Notes under the pieces: model-generated
Told to the model about the DNA's origin: nothing
Database searches by the model: none
The model's input: the letters and a program-made list of their open reading frames with translations, nothing else
Made by a program: the position numbers and the translations under genes
From: Chloroflexota bacterium
Lineage (GTDB): Bacteria; Chloroflexota; Dehalococcoidia; Lucifugimonadales; JADFKI01
Direction: 5' to 3'
DNA length: 9,212 nt
NCBI GenBank assembly: GCA_024648655.1
Contig: JAGGDZ010000096.1
Location: 1-9,212, forward strand
Shown here: positions 1 to 7,141 of the stretch, in pieces
How the letters are laid out: every line of letters starts with the position of its first letter
How positions within the stretch are numbered: position 1 is the stretch's first letter

Positions 1-552
1 AGCGACTACGGGAGCATTAGCCATTTCGAATAGAGCCGCTGTTGCAGGCGCGGGTACCGGCAGCAGTCCATGTTCAGACCTTACAACCCCTGAACCACTT
101 GGAAACGCAGAGCAGTAAACGCGCTCAATACCAAGCATCTCCAGTCCTGCAATGCTTCCAACCACATCCACGAGTGTGTCGAGCGTGCCGAGTTCGTGTA
201 GGTGCGTTTCGTCCGGCTCCGTGCCGTGTACCCTTGCCTCTGCCTCTGCTATTCGTAGGAAGATAGCTCTTGACTGTCGTATCACGCTGTCGGACAGTCC
301 GGACGCCTCAACAGTGTCCACAAAGTTCTGGATTGTGTGAGTTCTGCGTCCGCTTTCATCCAGGTCAACGACTAGGTGCGTTCCTTCGAGACCACCGCGC
401 TGTGCCCGCTGCGCTCTGAGCGAATAGCCACCCACTTTTAGATTCGCCAACGCGCCCTGAAGGTTGTCCAGCGCAAGTCCCGCGTCTAGGAGCGCACCGA
501 GAATCATGTCCCCACTTGCGCCACCGATGCACTGAAAATATGAAATGCTCAA
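1..552 (-). CDS. larC: LarC, nickel-pincer cofactor (P2TMN) synthesis protein, N-terminal part
   Basis: This is the first 184 codons of a LarC/DUF111 family protein; the C-terminal part lies beyond base 1. LarC is the CTP-dependent enzyme that inserts nickel into the pyridinium bis-thiocarboxylate precursor made by LarB and LarE, giving the cofactor of lactate racemase and related LarA enzymes. The translation begins MSISYFQCIGGASGDMILGA, matching the family's opening (YFDCxSGxSGDM). Further in are HLHELGTLDTLVDVVG (about residues 119-134), the counterpart of the conserved HFHEVGxxDxxxDxxG motif, and GLLPVPAPAT near the visible end. The start is a TTG at 552, six bases after a perfect AGGAGG at 559-564; no ATG or GTG fits as well. 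It begins 22 bases after the radA stop, so the two genes are probably co-transcribed. In Lactobacillus larC is split by a programmed frameshift; that part is outside this window. No larA, larB or larE is seen. The family call is firm; the substrate of the eventual racemase is unknown. Confidence 0.9.
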   Translation of the reverse strand, partial: MSISYFQCIGGASGDMILGALLDAGLALDNLQGALANLKVGGYSLRAQRAQRGGLEGTHLVVDLDESGRRTHTIQNFVDTVEASGLSDSVIRQSRAIFLRIAEAEARVHGTEPDETHLHELGTLDTLVDVVGSIAGLEMLGIERVYCSAFPSGSGVVRSEHGLLPVPAPATAALFEMANAPVVA

Positions 553-574
553 ATTGAGCCTCCTCACATCGCCG

Positions 575-1963
575 TTAAGCGACTGCGTCCGAGATTCGCC
601 GTGTTATCGGCAAGCACATATTAATCGCTTGCGCCAGCGTGTCAACTCTCTGATAGTGCAGCGCTTCGGTTCCGTCGGCGCGGTCGTCCGTGTTTCCTGG
701 TACCAGGCATTTTCTGAAGCCTAGCCGAACTGCTTCTTTCACACGGCGGTCTGTCTGAGGGGCACGACGTATTTCTCCGCTCAATCCCACCTCCCCTACG
801 GCGGCAACATCATCCGGCATAGGGACGCTTCTGAAGCTTGAGGCGATTGCAAGTGCTACGCCTAAGTCGGCAGCAGGCTCGGTAATTTTCAGCCCGCCCG
901 TCACATTCACAATCACATCGTAGTCGGCGAGTGGTATGCCACAGGTACGCATTGCGACAGAGCAGACGAGTAGAAGTCTGTGCGAGTCGTACCCGGTAGC
1001 GATGCGGCGTGGGGTGGGAATCGTTGAGGGGGCAGTCAGCGCCTGAATCTCAACGAGAAGCGCTCTATTGCCCTCGAGTACCGGCACCACGATTGATCCC
1101 ATCGCTCCGGCTGGTCTGTCCAGCAGGAAGCTCTCTGAGGGATCCGCTACATCCCGTAGTCCTGTGCCGGTCATCTCAAGTACGCCAACCTCGTTAGTCG
1201 AACCGAAGCGATTCTTGACCGCGCGAAGCAAGCGCCACGAGCTGACGGGGTCCCCCTCCATGTATAGCGCGGCGTCCACCATATGTTCCAATAGTCGAGG
1301 TCCCGCAATGTCCCCGCCCTTTGTGACATGCCCTGTCAGTATGATAGGTACATCGTTTGCCTTACCCCATTCGAGCAATCGGCGCGCGCACTCGCGAATC
1401 TGCGACACATTGCCGGCTTGCGACGAAAGTGATGGGTCATACATCGTTTGTATCGAATCTATAACTGCAAGAGCAGGAAGCTGTTCGTCAAGTCTTGCCA
1501 GCACTTCTTCTACGTTCGTCTGCGTTAGGATGTACAAGTCCTGCCCTTCGATTGCGAGCCGGTCGGCGCGCATCTTGACCTGTGAAACGGATTCTTCACC
1601 GGTAACGTAGAATACGCAGGAATGGCTGCGCGCAACTTCGGCGGCGATTTGCAGGAGCAGGGTGGACTTTCCGATGCCGGGGTCGCCCGCGAGCAGTACG
1701 AGAGAGCCGGGCACAATTCCCCCACCCAATACACGGTTGACTTCGCTGGACGACAGCGCCAGGCGCGGCAACTCTTCAGTGGATGCTTCTGCGAGATGAA
1801 CGGCTGCGGACGACTCGTTGTTGAGCCATCCATATCTCCCGGAGTCGTTCTGTTCTATGATGGTGTTCCATGCGCTGCAGCCGCGGCATTGCCCTTCCCA
1901 TTTTGCCGTTACGTTATGACAGGATGTGCATACAAACTCTGTCCTTTTCTTTGAATTAGCCAT
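575..1963 (-). CDS. radA: DNA repair protein RadA (Sms), branch-migration ATPase
   Basis: A complete 462-residue RadA/Sms, close to the usual 450-460 residues. RadA is a cytoplasmic RecA-like hexameric ATPase that helps process recombination intermediates by branch migration alongside RecA. Visible in order are a four-cysteine zinc finger (C12, C15, C26, C29), the Walker A motif GDPGIGKST at 93-101, TGEES at about 121-125, a Walker B-like strand LAVIDSIQT at 165-173, the RadA signature KNRFG at 250-254, and a Lon-protease-like C-terminal domain from about residue 285 onward. In known RadA proteins the Lon-like domain has no protease activity. The ATG at 1963 has AGGAG at 1973-1977, nine bases upstream. 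A near-consensus promoter sits about 90 bases upstream and a terminator isolates the gene from clpC, so radA appears to head its own unit with larC. All key residues look intact; no frameshift is visible. Confidence 0.97.
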   Translation of the reverse strand: MANSKKRTEFVCTSCHNVTAKWEGQCRGCSAWNTIIEQNDSGRYGWLNNESSAAVHLAEASTEELPRLALSSSEVNRVLGGGIVPGSLVLLAGDPGIGKSTLLLQIAAEVARSHSCVFYVTGEESVSQVKMRADRLAIEGQDLYILTQTNVEEVLARLDEQLPALAVIDSIQTMYDPSLSSQAGNVSQIRECARRLLEWGKANDVPIILTGHVTKGGDIAGPRLLEHMVDAALYMEGDPVSSWRLLRAVKNRFGSTNEVGVLEMTGTGLRDVADPSESFLLDRPAGAMGSIVVPVLEGNRALLVEIQALTAPSTIPTPRRIATGYDSHRLLLVCSVAMRTCGIPLADYDVIVNVTGGLKITEPAADLGVALAIASSFRSVPMPDDVAAVGEVGLSGEIRRAPQTDRRVKEAVRLGFRKCLVPGNTDDRADGTEALHYQRVDTLAQAINMCLPITRRISDAVA

Positions 1964-2020
1964 CGATTTTCTCTCCTAAATCTTCGCTTTCTGCCATTAC
2001 GCGCGAGCCACAATAAGGTA

Positions 2021-2037
2021 AACATATTACAAATGTT
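2021..2037. promoter_or_regulatory. Inverted repeat in the radA leader
   Basis: AACAT (2021-2025) and ATGTT (2033-2037) form perfect 5-base arms around a 7-base A/T-rich centre, just downstream of the predicted radA start of transcription. On the minus strand the site begins with CGAAC at 2039-2035, the left half of a Gram-positive LexA box, but the matching GTTCG half is not present. It may be a degenerate operator, or chance in A/T-rich DNA. Confidence 0.2.
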
Positions 2038-2050
2038 CGATATGTGAGAC

Positions 2051-2079
2051 ATAATAGAACACAACAGAACGCAAGTCAA
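2051..2079 (-). promoter_or_regulatory. Sigma-70-type promoter of radA-larC
   Basis: On the minus strand a TTGACT -35 box (2079-2074) is followed after exactly 17 bases by a TATTAT -10 box (2056-2051). Each box differs from consensus by one base. Transcription would begin near 2044 and give a leader of about 80 bases before the radA ATG. It lies just after the clpC terminator, where a fresh promoter would be needed. The -35 box overlaps one arm of an inverted repeat at 2075-2090. Confidence 0.8.
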
Positions 2080-2090
2080 GGATGTTTGAC
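2075..2090. promoter_or_regulatory. Inverted repeat over the radA -35 box, possible operator
   Basis: Perfect 5-base arms GTCAA (2075-2079) and TTGAC (2086-2090) are separated by six bases. The arm at 2075-2079 is part of the -35 hexamer. Position and symmetry fit a regulator-binding site, but arms this short can occur by chance and no known regulator consensus is recognised. It is not a CtsR site, which uses direct heptad repeats. Confidence 0.25.
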
Positions 2091-2104
2091 GAAAATTGTG
2101 TGCA

Positions 2105-2148
2105 GGAAAAGCAAAGAGAAAAGCCCGTCAGATGAGCAGACGGGCTTT
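2105..2148 (-). terminator. Intrinsic terminator after clpC
   Basis: A perfect 10-base stem, AAAGCCCGTC with GACGGGCTTT (2139-2148 and 2120-2129), encloses a 9-base loop. On the minus strand it is followed by a T-rich tail (TCTCTTTGCTTTT). It begins 45 bases after the clpC stop. The other strand has no T-run, so it acts only on clpC transcripts and separates them from radA. Confidence 0.88.
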
Positions 2149-2193
2149 CAAGTTAGATGCTAATTAGGGAGATAGGACTATTGGCGCGCAACG

Positions 2194-4668
2194 CTACGCA
2201 ATGGGCAGAGGCTCTTTCGCATGGACGACCAAGCCGTTCTCGTCTTCGTTGATGTCCACCATAGCCGTGTCCCCCGGGCTTAATTCTCCGGCAATGATGG
2301 CGTCGGAGAGCTTGTCCTCGAGATGATCCTGGATGAGGCGGCGCATCGGTCTGGCGCCGAATTGAGGATCGTATCCCTCCTCTGATAGCCAGTCTCGCGC
2401 GGCGTCCGAGACTTCCATGGTAATGCCCTGTTCAATCAACTCTGCGTTGACATCCTGCAACTGGAGATTGACGATTTCCCGCATGTGTTCGCGGCCTAGT
2501 GAATGGAATACTACCTGTCCGTCTATGCGGTTCAGAAATTCGGGACGGAAGAAGCGCTTCACTTCGTCAAGAACATTGTTCTTCATTCGGAGGTAAGCCT
2601 GCTCATCGGTCCTGCCGGACTCGCCTCTTGCCGAGAAACCCATTGAGCGATCTTGGCGAATCAGATCGGAACCTATGTTGCTCGTCATCACGATTACGGT
2701 GTTGCGGAAATCAACTCTACGGCCCTTAGCATCGGTGAGATGTCCGTCGTCGAAGATTTGAAGAAGGATATTGAAGACTTCCGGATGCGCCTTTTCAATC
2801 TCATCTAGCAGTATGACGCTGTATGAGCGGCGGCGTACCGCTTCGGTGAGCTGCCCGCCCTCGTCATAGCCTACGTATCCCGGAGGTGCGCCGACCAGCC
2901 GCGCCACGGTGTGCCTATCCATAAACTCCGACATGTCTATGCGGATCATCGACTCTTCGCTGCCGAACATGAACTCGGCGAGCTTCTGCACGAGATAGGT
3001 CTTGCCGACGCCCGTAGGACCGAGGAATAGGAAGACGCCTGTGGGCCTCTTAGGGTTCTTCAGACCTGCCCTCGCGCGCCGGACTGCTTTGGAGATTACC
3101 GTAATCGCCTCGTCCTGACCGGATACCTGACTGTGTAGAGATCTTTCCATGTTTACCAGGCGCTCGGACTCGGTTGAGGCTAGGCGAGCGACAGGAATTC
3201 CCGTCCACATGTTCACCACTTCGGCGATGTCATCTTCGGTGACCACAGGGCTATTGCTGCTGCGCTCGGTTTCCCAGTCTGATTGCAACGCTTCCATTTT
3301 CAGTTGCAGGCTCATCTCTCGCTCCCGCAACTCTGCTGCCTGCTCGTATTGTCGCGTGGAGATTGCCTCGTCCTTTTCGCGGCGGACGCGATCAAGCATG
3401 TTAGACACTTCCGTCAGCGAGAGCGGCTGCTCGGAGTTGTTGATACGCACTCTGGAAGCCGCTTCGTCTATTAGGTCGATCGCCTTGTCGGGTAGGGCAC
3501 GGTCGGAGATGAACCTTGCCGCCATGCTGGCTGCCGCCTTAAGGGCATCTTCATTGATTGTCAGTTCGTGATGCTTTTCGTACTCGCCCTTGATACCTTT
3601 GAGAATCTCAACTGACTCATCCACGGTCGGCTCTTCGACGCGGACGGGTTGGAATCTGCGTTCAAGCGCGCTGTCGCGTTCAAGATATTTGCGGTATTCG
3701 TCAGGAGTGGTAGCTCCAATCGTCTGCAATTCGCCCCGGGCGAGAGAGGGTTTTAGAATGTTGGCGGCGTCAACGGCGCCTTCGGCTGCGCCCGCTCCGA
3801 CCATCGTATGCACTTCGTCTATGAACAGGATGCACTTGCCGGATTCGGTGATTTCCTTGACGACTTTCTTGAGCCGTTCCTCGAATTCGCCGCGATACTT
3901 AGTGCCGGCGACCAGCGAACCCATATCGAGAGTAACCAGCCGTTTGCCCTGTAATGTGGAGGGTACTTTGTTTTCGGCGATGAGTTGCGCCAACCCTTCG
4001 ACGATTGCCGTTTTCCCAACACCCGGCTCGCCTACTAGAACGGGGTTGTTCTTTGTGCGTCGGCTGAGTATCTGCGTTACCCTTTGAATTTCGTTGCTTC
4101 TGCCAACGGTTGGGTCGAGATGGCCTTCTCTGGCTTGCTTGGTGAGGTCCACTCCCAGTTCATCCAGCATGGGTGTCTGGCTCTTGCTTCTGCCGCGCCT
4201 GCCGCTACCTTGTGGGCTTTGCGATGACTGCGATAGGAGGCGGCTGGTCTCGCCGCGAATCTTGTCAAGGTTTATGCCGAGACTTTCGAGGACGCCGGCT
4301 GCAACGCCTTCGCCTTCGCGCATAAGGCCGATGAGGAGGTGCTCAGTTCCGATGTAGTGGTGGTTGAGGCGTCGTGCCTCATCTACGGCAAGTTCGATGA
4401 CTTTCTTTGCGCGAGGAGTCAGTCCGATTTCCCCGGGCGTGGATCTCTCTCCGCGCCCTATGATGAACTCCACGGCGGAGCGCACTTTGTGCAATTCCAC
4501 TCCGAGGTTAGAGAGCACTCGAGCAGCGACTCCATCCGTCTCTCGGACAAGGCCGAGAAGGATGTGCTCCGTCCCGATGTAGTTGTGGTTGAAGCGCTGC
4601 GCCTCTTCTTGAGCCAGCGACAATACCCTGCGCGCTCTCTCTGTAAACTTCTCGAATCTGCTTGCCAT
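2194..4668 (-). CDS. clpC: ClpC, AAA+ unfoldase of the ClpCP protease
   Basis: A complete 824-residue ClpC-type Hsp100 ATPase. It unfolds damaged or tagged proteins and threads them into the ClpP peptidase; ClpP itself is not in the window. Two Clp_N repeats occupy about residues 5-145. The first AAA+ module has Walker A GEPGVGKT (213-220), pore loop KYRG (257-260) and Walker B LFIDE (281-285). A UVR-type middle segment follows at about 425-460, as expected for ClpC rather than ClpA or ClpB. The second module has Walker A GPTGVGKT (550-557), pore loop GYVGY (597-601) and Walker B VILLDE (618-623). MGF at 676-678 lies where the ClpP-docking (L/V/I/M)GF loop belongs, which supports a proteolytic partner. 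The ATG at 4668 is preceded by AGGAG at 4676-4680. It follows the S1 gene by 49 bases with no terminator. ctsR, mcsA and mcsB, its usual companions in Firmicutes, are absent, and no CIRCE or CtsR site was found. Confidence 0.97.
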   Translation of the reverse strand: MASRFEKFTERARRVLSLAQEEAQRFNHNYIGTEHILLGLVRETDGVAARVLSNLGVELHKVRSAVEFIIGRGERSTPGEIGLTPRAKKVIELAVDEARRLNHHYIGTEHLLIGLMREGEGVAAGVLESLGINLDKIRGETSRLLSQSSQSPQGSGRRGRSKSQTPMLDELGVDLTKQAREGHLDPTVGRSNEIQRVTQILSRRTKNNPVLVGEPGVGKTAIVEGLAQLIAENKVPSTLQGKRLVTLDMGSLVAGTKYRGEFEERLKKVVKEITESGKCILFIDEVHTMVGAGAAEGAVDAANILKPSLARGELQTIGATTPDEYRKYLERDSALERRFQPVRVEEPTVDESVEILKGIKGEYEKHHELTINEDALKAAASMAARFISDRALPDKAIDLIDEAASRVRINNSEQPLSLTEVSNMLDRVRREKDEAISTRQYEQAAELREREMSLQLKMEALQSDWETERSSNSPVVTEDDIAEVVNMWTGIPVARLASTESERLVNMERSLHSQVSGQDEAITVISKAVRRARAGLKNPKRPTGVFLFLGPTGVGKTYLVQKLAEFMFGSEESMIRIDMSEFMDRHTVARLVGAPPGYVGYDEGGQLTEAVRRRSYSVILLDEIEKAHPEVFNILLQIFDDGHLTDAKGRRVDFRNTVIVMTSNIGSDLIRQDRSMGFSARGESGRTDEQAYLRMKNNVLDEVKRFFRPEFLNRIDGQVVFHSLGREHMREIVNLQLQDVNAELIEQGITMEVSDAARDWLSEEGYDPQFGARPMRRLIQDHLEDKLSDAIIAGELSPGDTAMVDINEDENGLVVHAKEPLPIA

Positions 4669-4675
4669 CGCACCT

Positions 4676-4688
4676 CTCCTGTAAGGAG
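4676..4688 (-). promoter_or_regulatory. Hairpin enclosing the clpC ribosome binding site
   Basis: In the mRNA sense CTCCT (4688-4684), a TAC loop and AGGAG (4680-4676) form a perfect 5-base-pair hairpin. The AGGAG arm is the Shine-Dalgarno sequence, seven bases before the clpC ATG. A stem this short would be only marginally stable, so it could modulate initiation, perhaps with temperature, or be irrelevant. A second, weaker AGAGG (4677-4673) partly overlaps the arm and leaves an alternative ribosome contact. Confidence 0.35.
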
Positions 4689-4717
4689 TTCGTGTTATCA
4701 GAACAATAAGGCGTATT

Positions 4718-6097
4718 CTATTCGTAGTTCATGAATGGGTTGTCCATTGTCTGCTTGAGGCTCAATCCCAGCCTGCGCCGTTCGGGTTCGATCCTTAGTA
4801 CCTTCAACTTCACGTCCTCGCCCTCTTGAACGACTTCGCGCGGATGACCGATTACGCGGTCGGATAGTTCAGATATGTGAATCAACCCCTCGATATTGCC
4901 TTCTACACGGGCGAATGCCCCGAAATTTGTCAGCTTGGTTATCTGAGCGTCAACGATGTCATCTACGTGCAGTCGCTCGTGAATTGTCTCCCACGGTTCC
5001 GGTTCAAGTCGTCTCAAACTGAGGGCAATCTTCTTGTTTTCTATATCTACTCTCAGTACGAACACGTCCAGCTCGTCACCTATAGACACCACGTCTTCAG
5101 GCCTGCCGACTGGTCCCCACGACATCTCCGAAATATGCACTAGTCCATCTGCGCCGCCCAGGTCCACGAAAGCGCCGAAACTGCTGATGCCTGTAACGAT
5201 TCCCTTGCGTACCTCACCAACTTGAAGCTCTTGCACCAGACGGGCTTTCTGAGCGTCTCTCCATTCCTGAACGGCTTGGCGCTCGGAGAATATCGCACGG
5301 TTGCGGCTGCGGTTGATCTCAAGAATCTTCAGCTGAAGTGATTTCCCCGTCTCTTCTGCCTGCCGCTCCATGCGCCGCGCTTCGACTTCGGGGTCTTCTT
5401 CGGTCTCTGACCTGTCTCTGAAGATATCCCTGGGAACGCTTACCAGCTGGGACATGGGAACGAAGCCCTGTACCTTGCGAACATCAACGATTGCACCGCC
5501 CTTGTTGAAGCCAAGGATGCTGCCTTCAACGGTCTCGTTGTCTTCAAGACACTGTTCCAACTCACGCCAACCGGTCTCTCCCAGAGCGCGGTCAATTGAC
5601 AGGATAGCGGCATTGTCTGCGGATTCCGGCCGGAGGACGTATGTAATTATCTGGTCGCCTATTTGCAGGTTCTGCAAGTCTTCTTGACTCAGACTACGCA
5701 TCTCGCGCTGCTGCACTACGCCTTCGGATTTGTGCCCTATATTGACGAGTATGCCACCATCCTCGGAGAAGCCCATAACCTCGCCATCCACGACCTCGCC
5801 GCGGCGAAGAGGTTTTATTGGATCCATGGAGTCGAGCAACTGGCCCATGTCCTGAACCTCGGATTCCTCTTCATCGAAATCCATAGGATCGTCGTCGAGT
5901 GCGACTTCGGAGACTACGGGTACTTGTGCCTCAGTTTCGGCTGTGGGAGGTGGTGCATCCTCGGTCGGATGCGGCGAAATGCCGACCGGGTCGGGGACTT
6001 CACTTTGTGGGATTACCGGGTCCTGCACGTCGGCTGCGTTCTCGTCGGCTGCGTTCTCAATAATGGCGGGGTCGTCTGATGAGGAGTTTGATGTCAC
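4718..6097 (-). CDS. rpsA: Ribosomal protein S1 with four S1 domains
   Basis: A 459-residue S1-family RNA-binding protein. S1 binds mRNA on the 30S subunit and helps start translation. After an acidic, proline-rich and probably disordered leader of about 95 residues come four OB-fold S1 domains at about 99-170, 187-272, 294-363 and 379-448. The last two are canonical: FGAFVDLGGADGLVHISE in domain 3, then FGAF and GLIHISE in domain 4. Domain 2 carries a charged insertion around 224-250. Four domains, rather than the six of E. coli S1, is common outside Proteobacteria. The start is a GTG at 6097, the only usable start before an in-frame stop upstream; its ribosome binding site is weak (AAAGG about 11 bases away). 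A strong promoter lies some 40 bases upstream. The gene leads directly into clpC. A general S1-domain regulator is possible, but domain number and order favour ribosomal S1. Confidence 0.88.
   Translation of the reverse strand: MTSNSSSDDPAIIENAADENAADVQDPVIPQSEVPDPVGISPHPTEDAPPPTAETEAQVPVVSEVALDDDPMDFDEEESEVQDMGQLLDSMDPIKPLRRGEVVDGEVMGFSEDGGILVNIGHKSEGVVQQREMRSLSQEDLQNLQIGDQIITYVLRPESADNAAILSIDRALGETGWRELEQCLEDNETVEGSILGFNKGGAIVDVRKVQGFVPMSQLVSVPRDIFRDRSETEEDPEVEARRMERQAEETGKSLQLKILEINRSRNRAIFSERQAVQEWRDAQKARLVQELQVGEVRKGIVTGISSFGAFVDLGGADGLVHISEMSWGPVGRPEDVVSIGDELDVFVLRVDIENKKIALSLRRLEPEPWETIHERLHVDDIVDAQITKLTNFGAFARVEGNIEGLIHISELSDRVIGHPREVVQEGEDVKLKVLRIEPERRRLGLSLKQTMDNPFMNYE
6029..6058 (-). 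repeat. Perfect 15-base tandem duplication in the rpsA leader region
   Basis: Two exact, adjacent copies of a 15-base unit (6029-6043 and 6044-6058) encode ENAAD twice near residues 14-23 of the S1 protein. The unit is a multiple of three, so the frame is kept. It lies in the acidic, low-complexity leader, where length changes are likely to be tolerated. Confidence 0.9.
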
Positions 6098-6135
6098 GGC
6101 TCTACAGGCCTTTCTTATAGTTGGACTACCTAACT

Positions 6136-6164
6136 ATTATATTAGCAAAGGGTAAGTGTGTAAA
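6136..6164 (-). promoter_or_regulatory. Sigma-70-type promoter of rpsA-clpC
   Basis: On the minus strand TTTACA (6164-6159) and a perfect TATAAT (6141-6136) are separated by exactly 17 bases. The predicted transcription start near 6129 leaves a leader of roughly 30 bases before the GTG start of rpsA. The strength fits a ribosomal protein gene. No CIRCE inverted repeat or CtsR heptads accompany it, so heat-shock repression of the downstream clpC is not evident here. Confidence 0.85.
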
Positions 6165-6359
6165 GTTCGGAAGGGGTATGGGCTGCCGATGAAGAGTACC
6201 TTGAATGCACTGCTTCTAGTACAGGAATAGCATACTCCAACGTCGGCGCTTGTTCAAGGGTGATTAAGAGTCTTCAATGGCAGTATGATGACTGTCGAGA
6301 CGGGTTGATTTGCTGTTATCAGATGCCCAATTGCGGGGGCTGACCGTCGGCATGGCAGT

Positions 6360-6374
6360 GACGCGTTTCGCATC
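6360..6374 (-). terminator. Hairpin just after the ATPase stop, weak terminator candidate
   Basis: In the mRNA sense GATGCG, an AAA loop and CGCGTC form a six-pair stem with one G-T pair, four bases after the TAG stop at 6379-6381. It is GC-rich and compact, but no T-tract follows, so it is at best a weak terminator or a 3' end that slows decay of the transporter mRNA. Confidence 0.25.
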
Positions 6375-6378
6375 CGGG

Positions 6379-7137
6379 CTAGAGGATCTGTGAGAGGAAT
6401 AGCTTTGTACGCTCGCTCTCCGGATTATCGAAGAATTCGTTCGCAGTATTCTCCTCCACTATGCGTCCCTCGTCCATCATTATGATTCTGTCGGCGACTT
6501 CTCTGGCGAAGCCTATTTCGTGCGTGACAATCATCATTGTCATGCCGGAATATGCTAACTCCCGCATGGCGTCGAGAACTTCGTTGATCATTTCCGGATC
6601 GAGCGCCGAAGTAGGCTCGTCAAATAGCATAATTTTGGGTTGCATCGCAAGTGCTCGCGCGATGGCGACGCGCTGCTGCTGACCTCCCGACAACTCGCTG
6701 GGATATTTCTGCGCCTGATCCGGTATGCCGACCCTGGTCAGCAGTTCCAGCCCGACCTCTTCCGCCCGGCTGCGTGACCACCGCCTAACCTTCATGGGAG
6801 CGAGCGTGATGTTGTCCATCACAGTTAGGTGGGGGAATAGGTTGAATTGCTGGAACACCATTCCCACTTCGCTTCGTATGGCGTCGATGTTGCGAACGTC
6901 CTTCGTCAACTCTATGCCGTCAACGATTATGTCGCCGCTCTGATGTTCTTCGAGTCGATTGATAGTGCGTATGAATGTTGACTTGCCAGAGCCTGACGGC
7001 CCGACAATCACAACCTTCTCGCCGCGTTTCACGGTCGTGTTGACATCTTTAAGTGCCTGAAAGTTGCCGAACCACTTATTCACATTTCGGCAGACGATGA
7101 TGTCTTCAGTCGATTCCGAGCTGCCGTTAGTTGTCAT
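6379..7137 (-). CDS. aapP: Polar amino acid ABC transporter ATP-binding protein
   Basis: A 252-residue ATPase of the GlnQ/HisP/AapP group, the cytoplasmic motor of an amino acid importer. Motifs present are Walker A GPSGSGKST (46-54), the Q-loop in VFQQFNLFPH (94-103), signature LSGGQQQR (149-156), Walker B LFDEP within IMLFDEPTSALDP (169-181) and the H-loop histidine at 206. VFQQFNLFPHLTVMDN is characteristic of this polar amino acid subgroup. The start is taken as the ATG at 7137 because GGAGGGG (7142-7148) sits six bases upstream. An in-frame TTG at 7173 would add 12 residues but has no good binding site and would extend beyond the usual N-terminus. It follows the AapM-like permease by 63 bases and is evidently the last gene of the operon. 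The exact substrate cannot be read from the ATPase; glnQ would be an equally usual name in isolation, and aapP is chosen from the permease pair. Confidence 0.93.
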   Translation of the reverse strand: MTTNGSSESTEDIIVCRNVNKWFGNFQALKDVNTTVKRGEKVVIVGPSGSGKSTFIRTINRLEEHQSGDIIVDGIELTKDVRNIDAIRSEVGMVFQQFNLFPHLTVMDNITLAPMKVRRWSRSRAEEVGLELLTRVGIPDQAQKYPSELSGGQQQRVAIARALAMQPKIMLFDEPTSALDPEMINEVLDAMRELAYSGMTMMIVTHEIGFAREVADRIIMMDEGRIVEENTANEFFDNPESERTKLFLSQIL

Positions 7138-7141
7138 AAGA

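Larger units (their letters stand above)
6098..6378. other. Spacer between the transporter operon and rpsA
   Basis: This 281-base non-coding stretch holds the rpsA promoter at its left end and a tight hairpin next to the ATPase stop at its right end. Between about 6165 and 6355 no gene, RNA or clear terminator is seen; a 6-pair inverted repeat at 6224-6238 has no T-run on either side. Confidence 0.6.

Noticed and set aside
1068..1610. A 180-codon plus-strand open frame opposite radA
   Set aside because: It is the antisense of a well-conserved radA, has low-complexity Ser/Arg-rich composition, and shows no family resemblance or ribosome binding site.
3590..4087. A 165-codon plus-strand open frame opposite clpC
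   Set aside because: It lies wholly antisense to the first AAA+ module of clpC, whose motifs are intact; its composition is that of a shadow frame.
6098..6200. CIRCE or CtsR heat-shock operator upstream of the rpsA-clpC unit
   Set aside because: Neither the long CIRCE inverted repeat nor tandem GTCAAA heptads could be found near the promoter.
6224..6238. Six-pair inverted repeat with a three-base loop in the spacer
   Set aside because: It contains a G-T pair, has no T-run on either strand and does not adjoin a gene end, so neither terminator nor operator can be supported.
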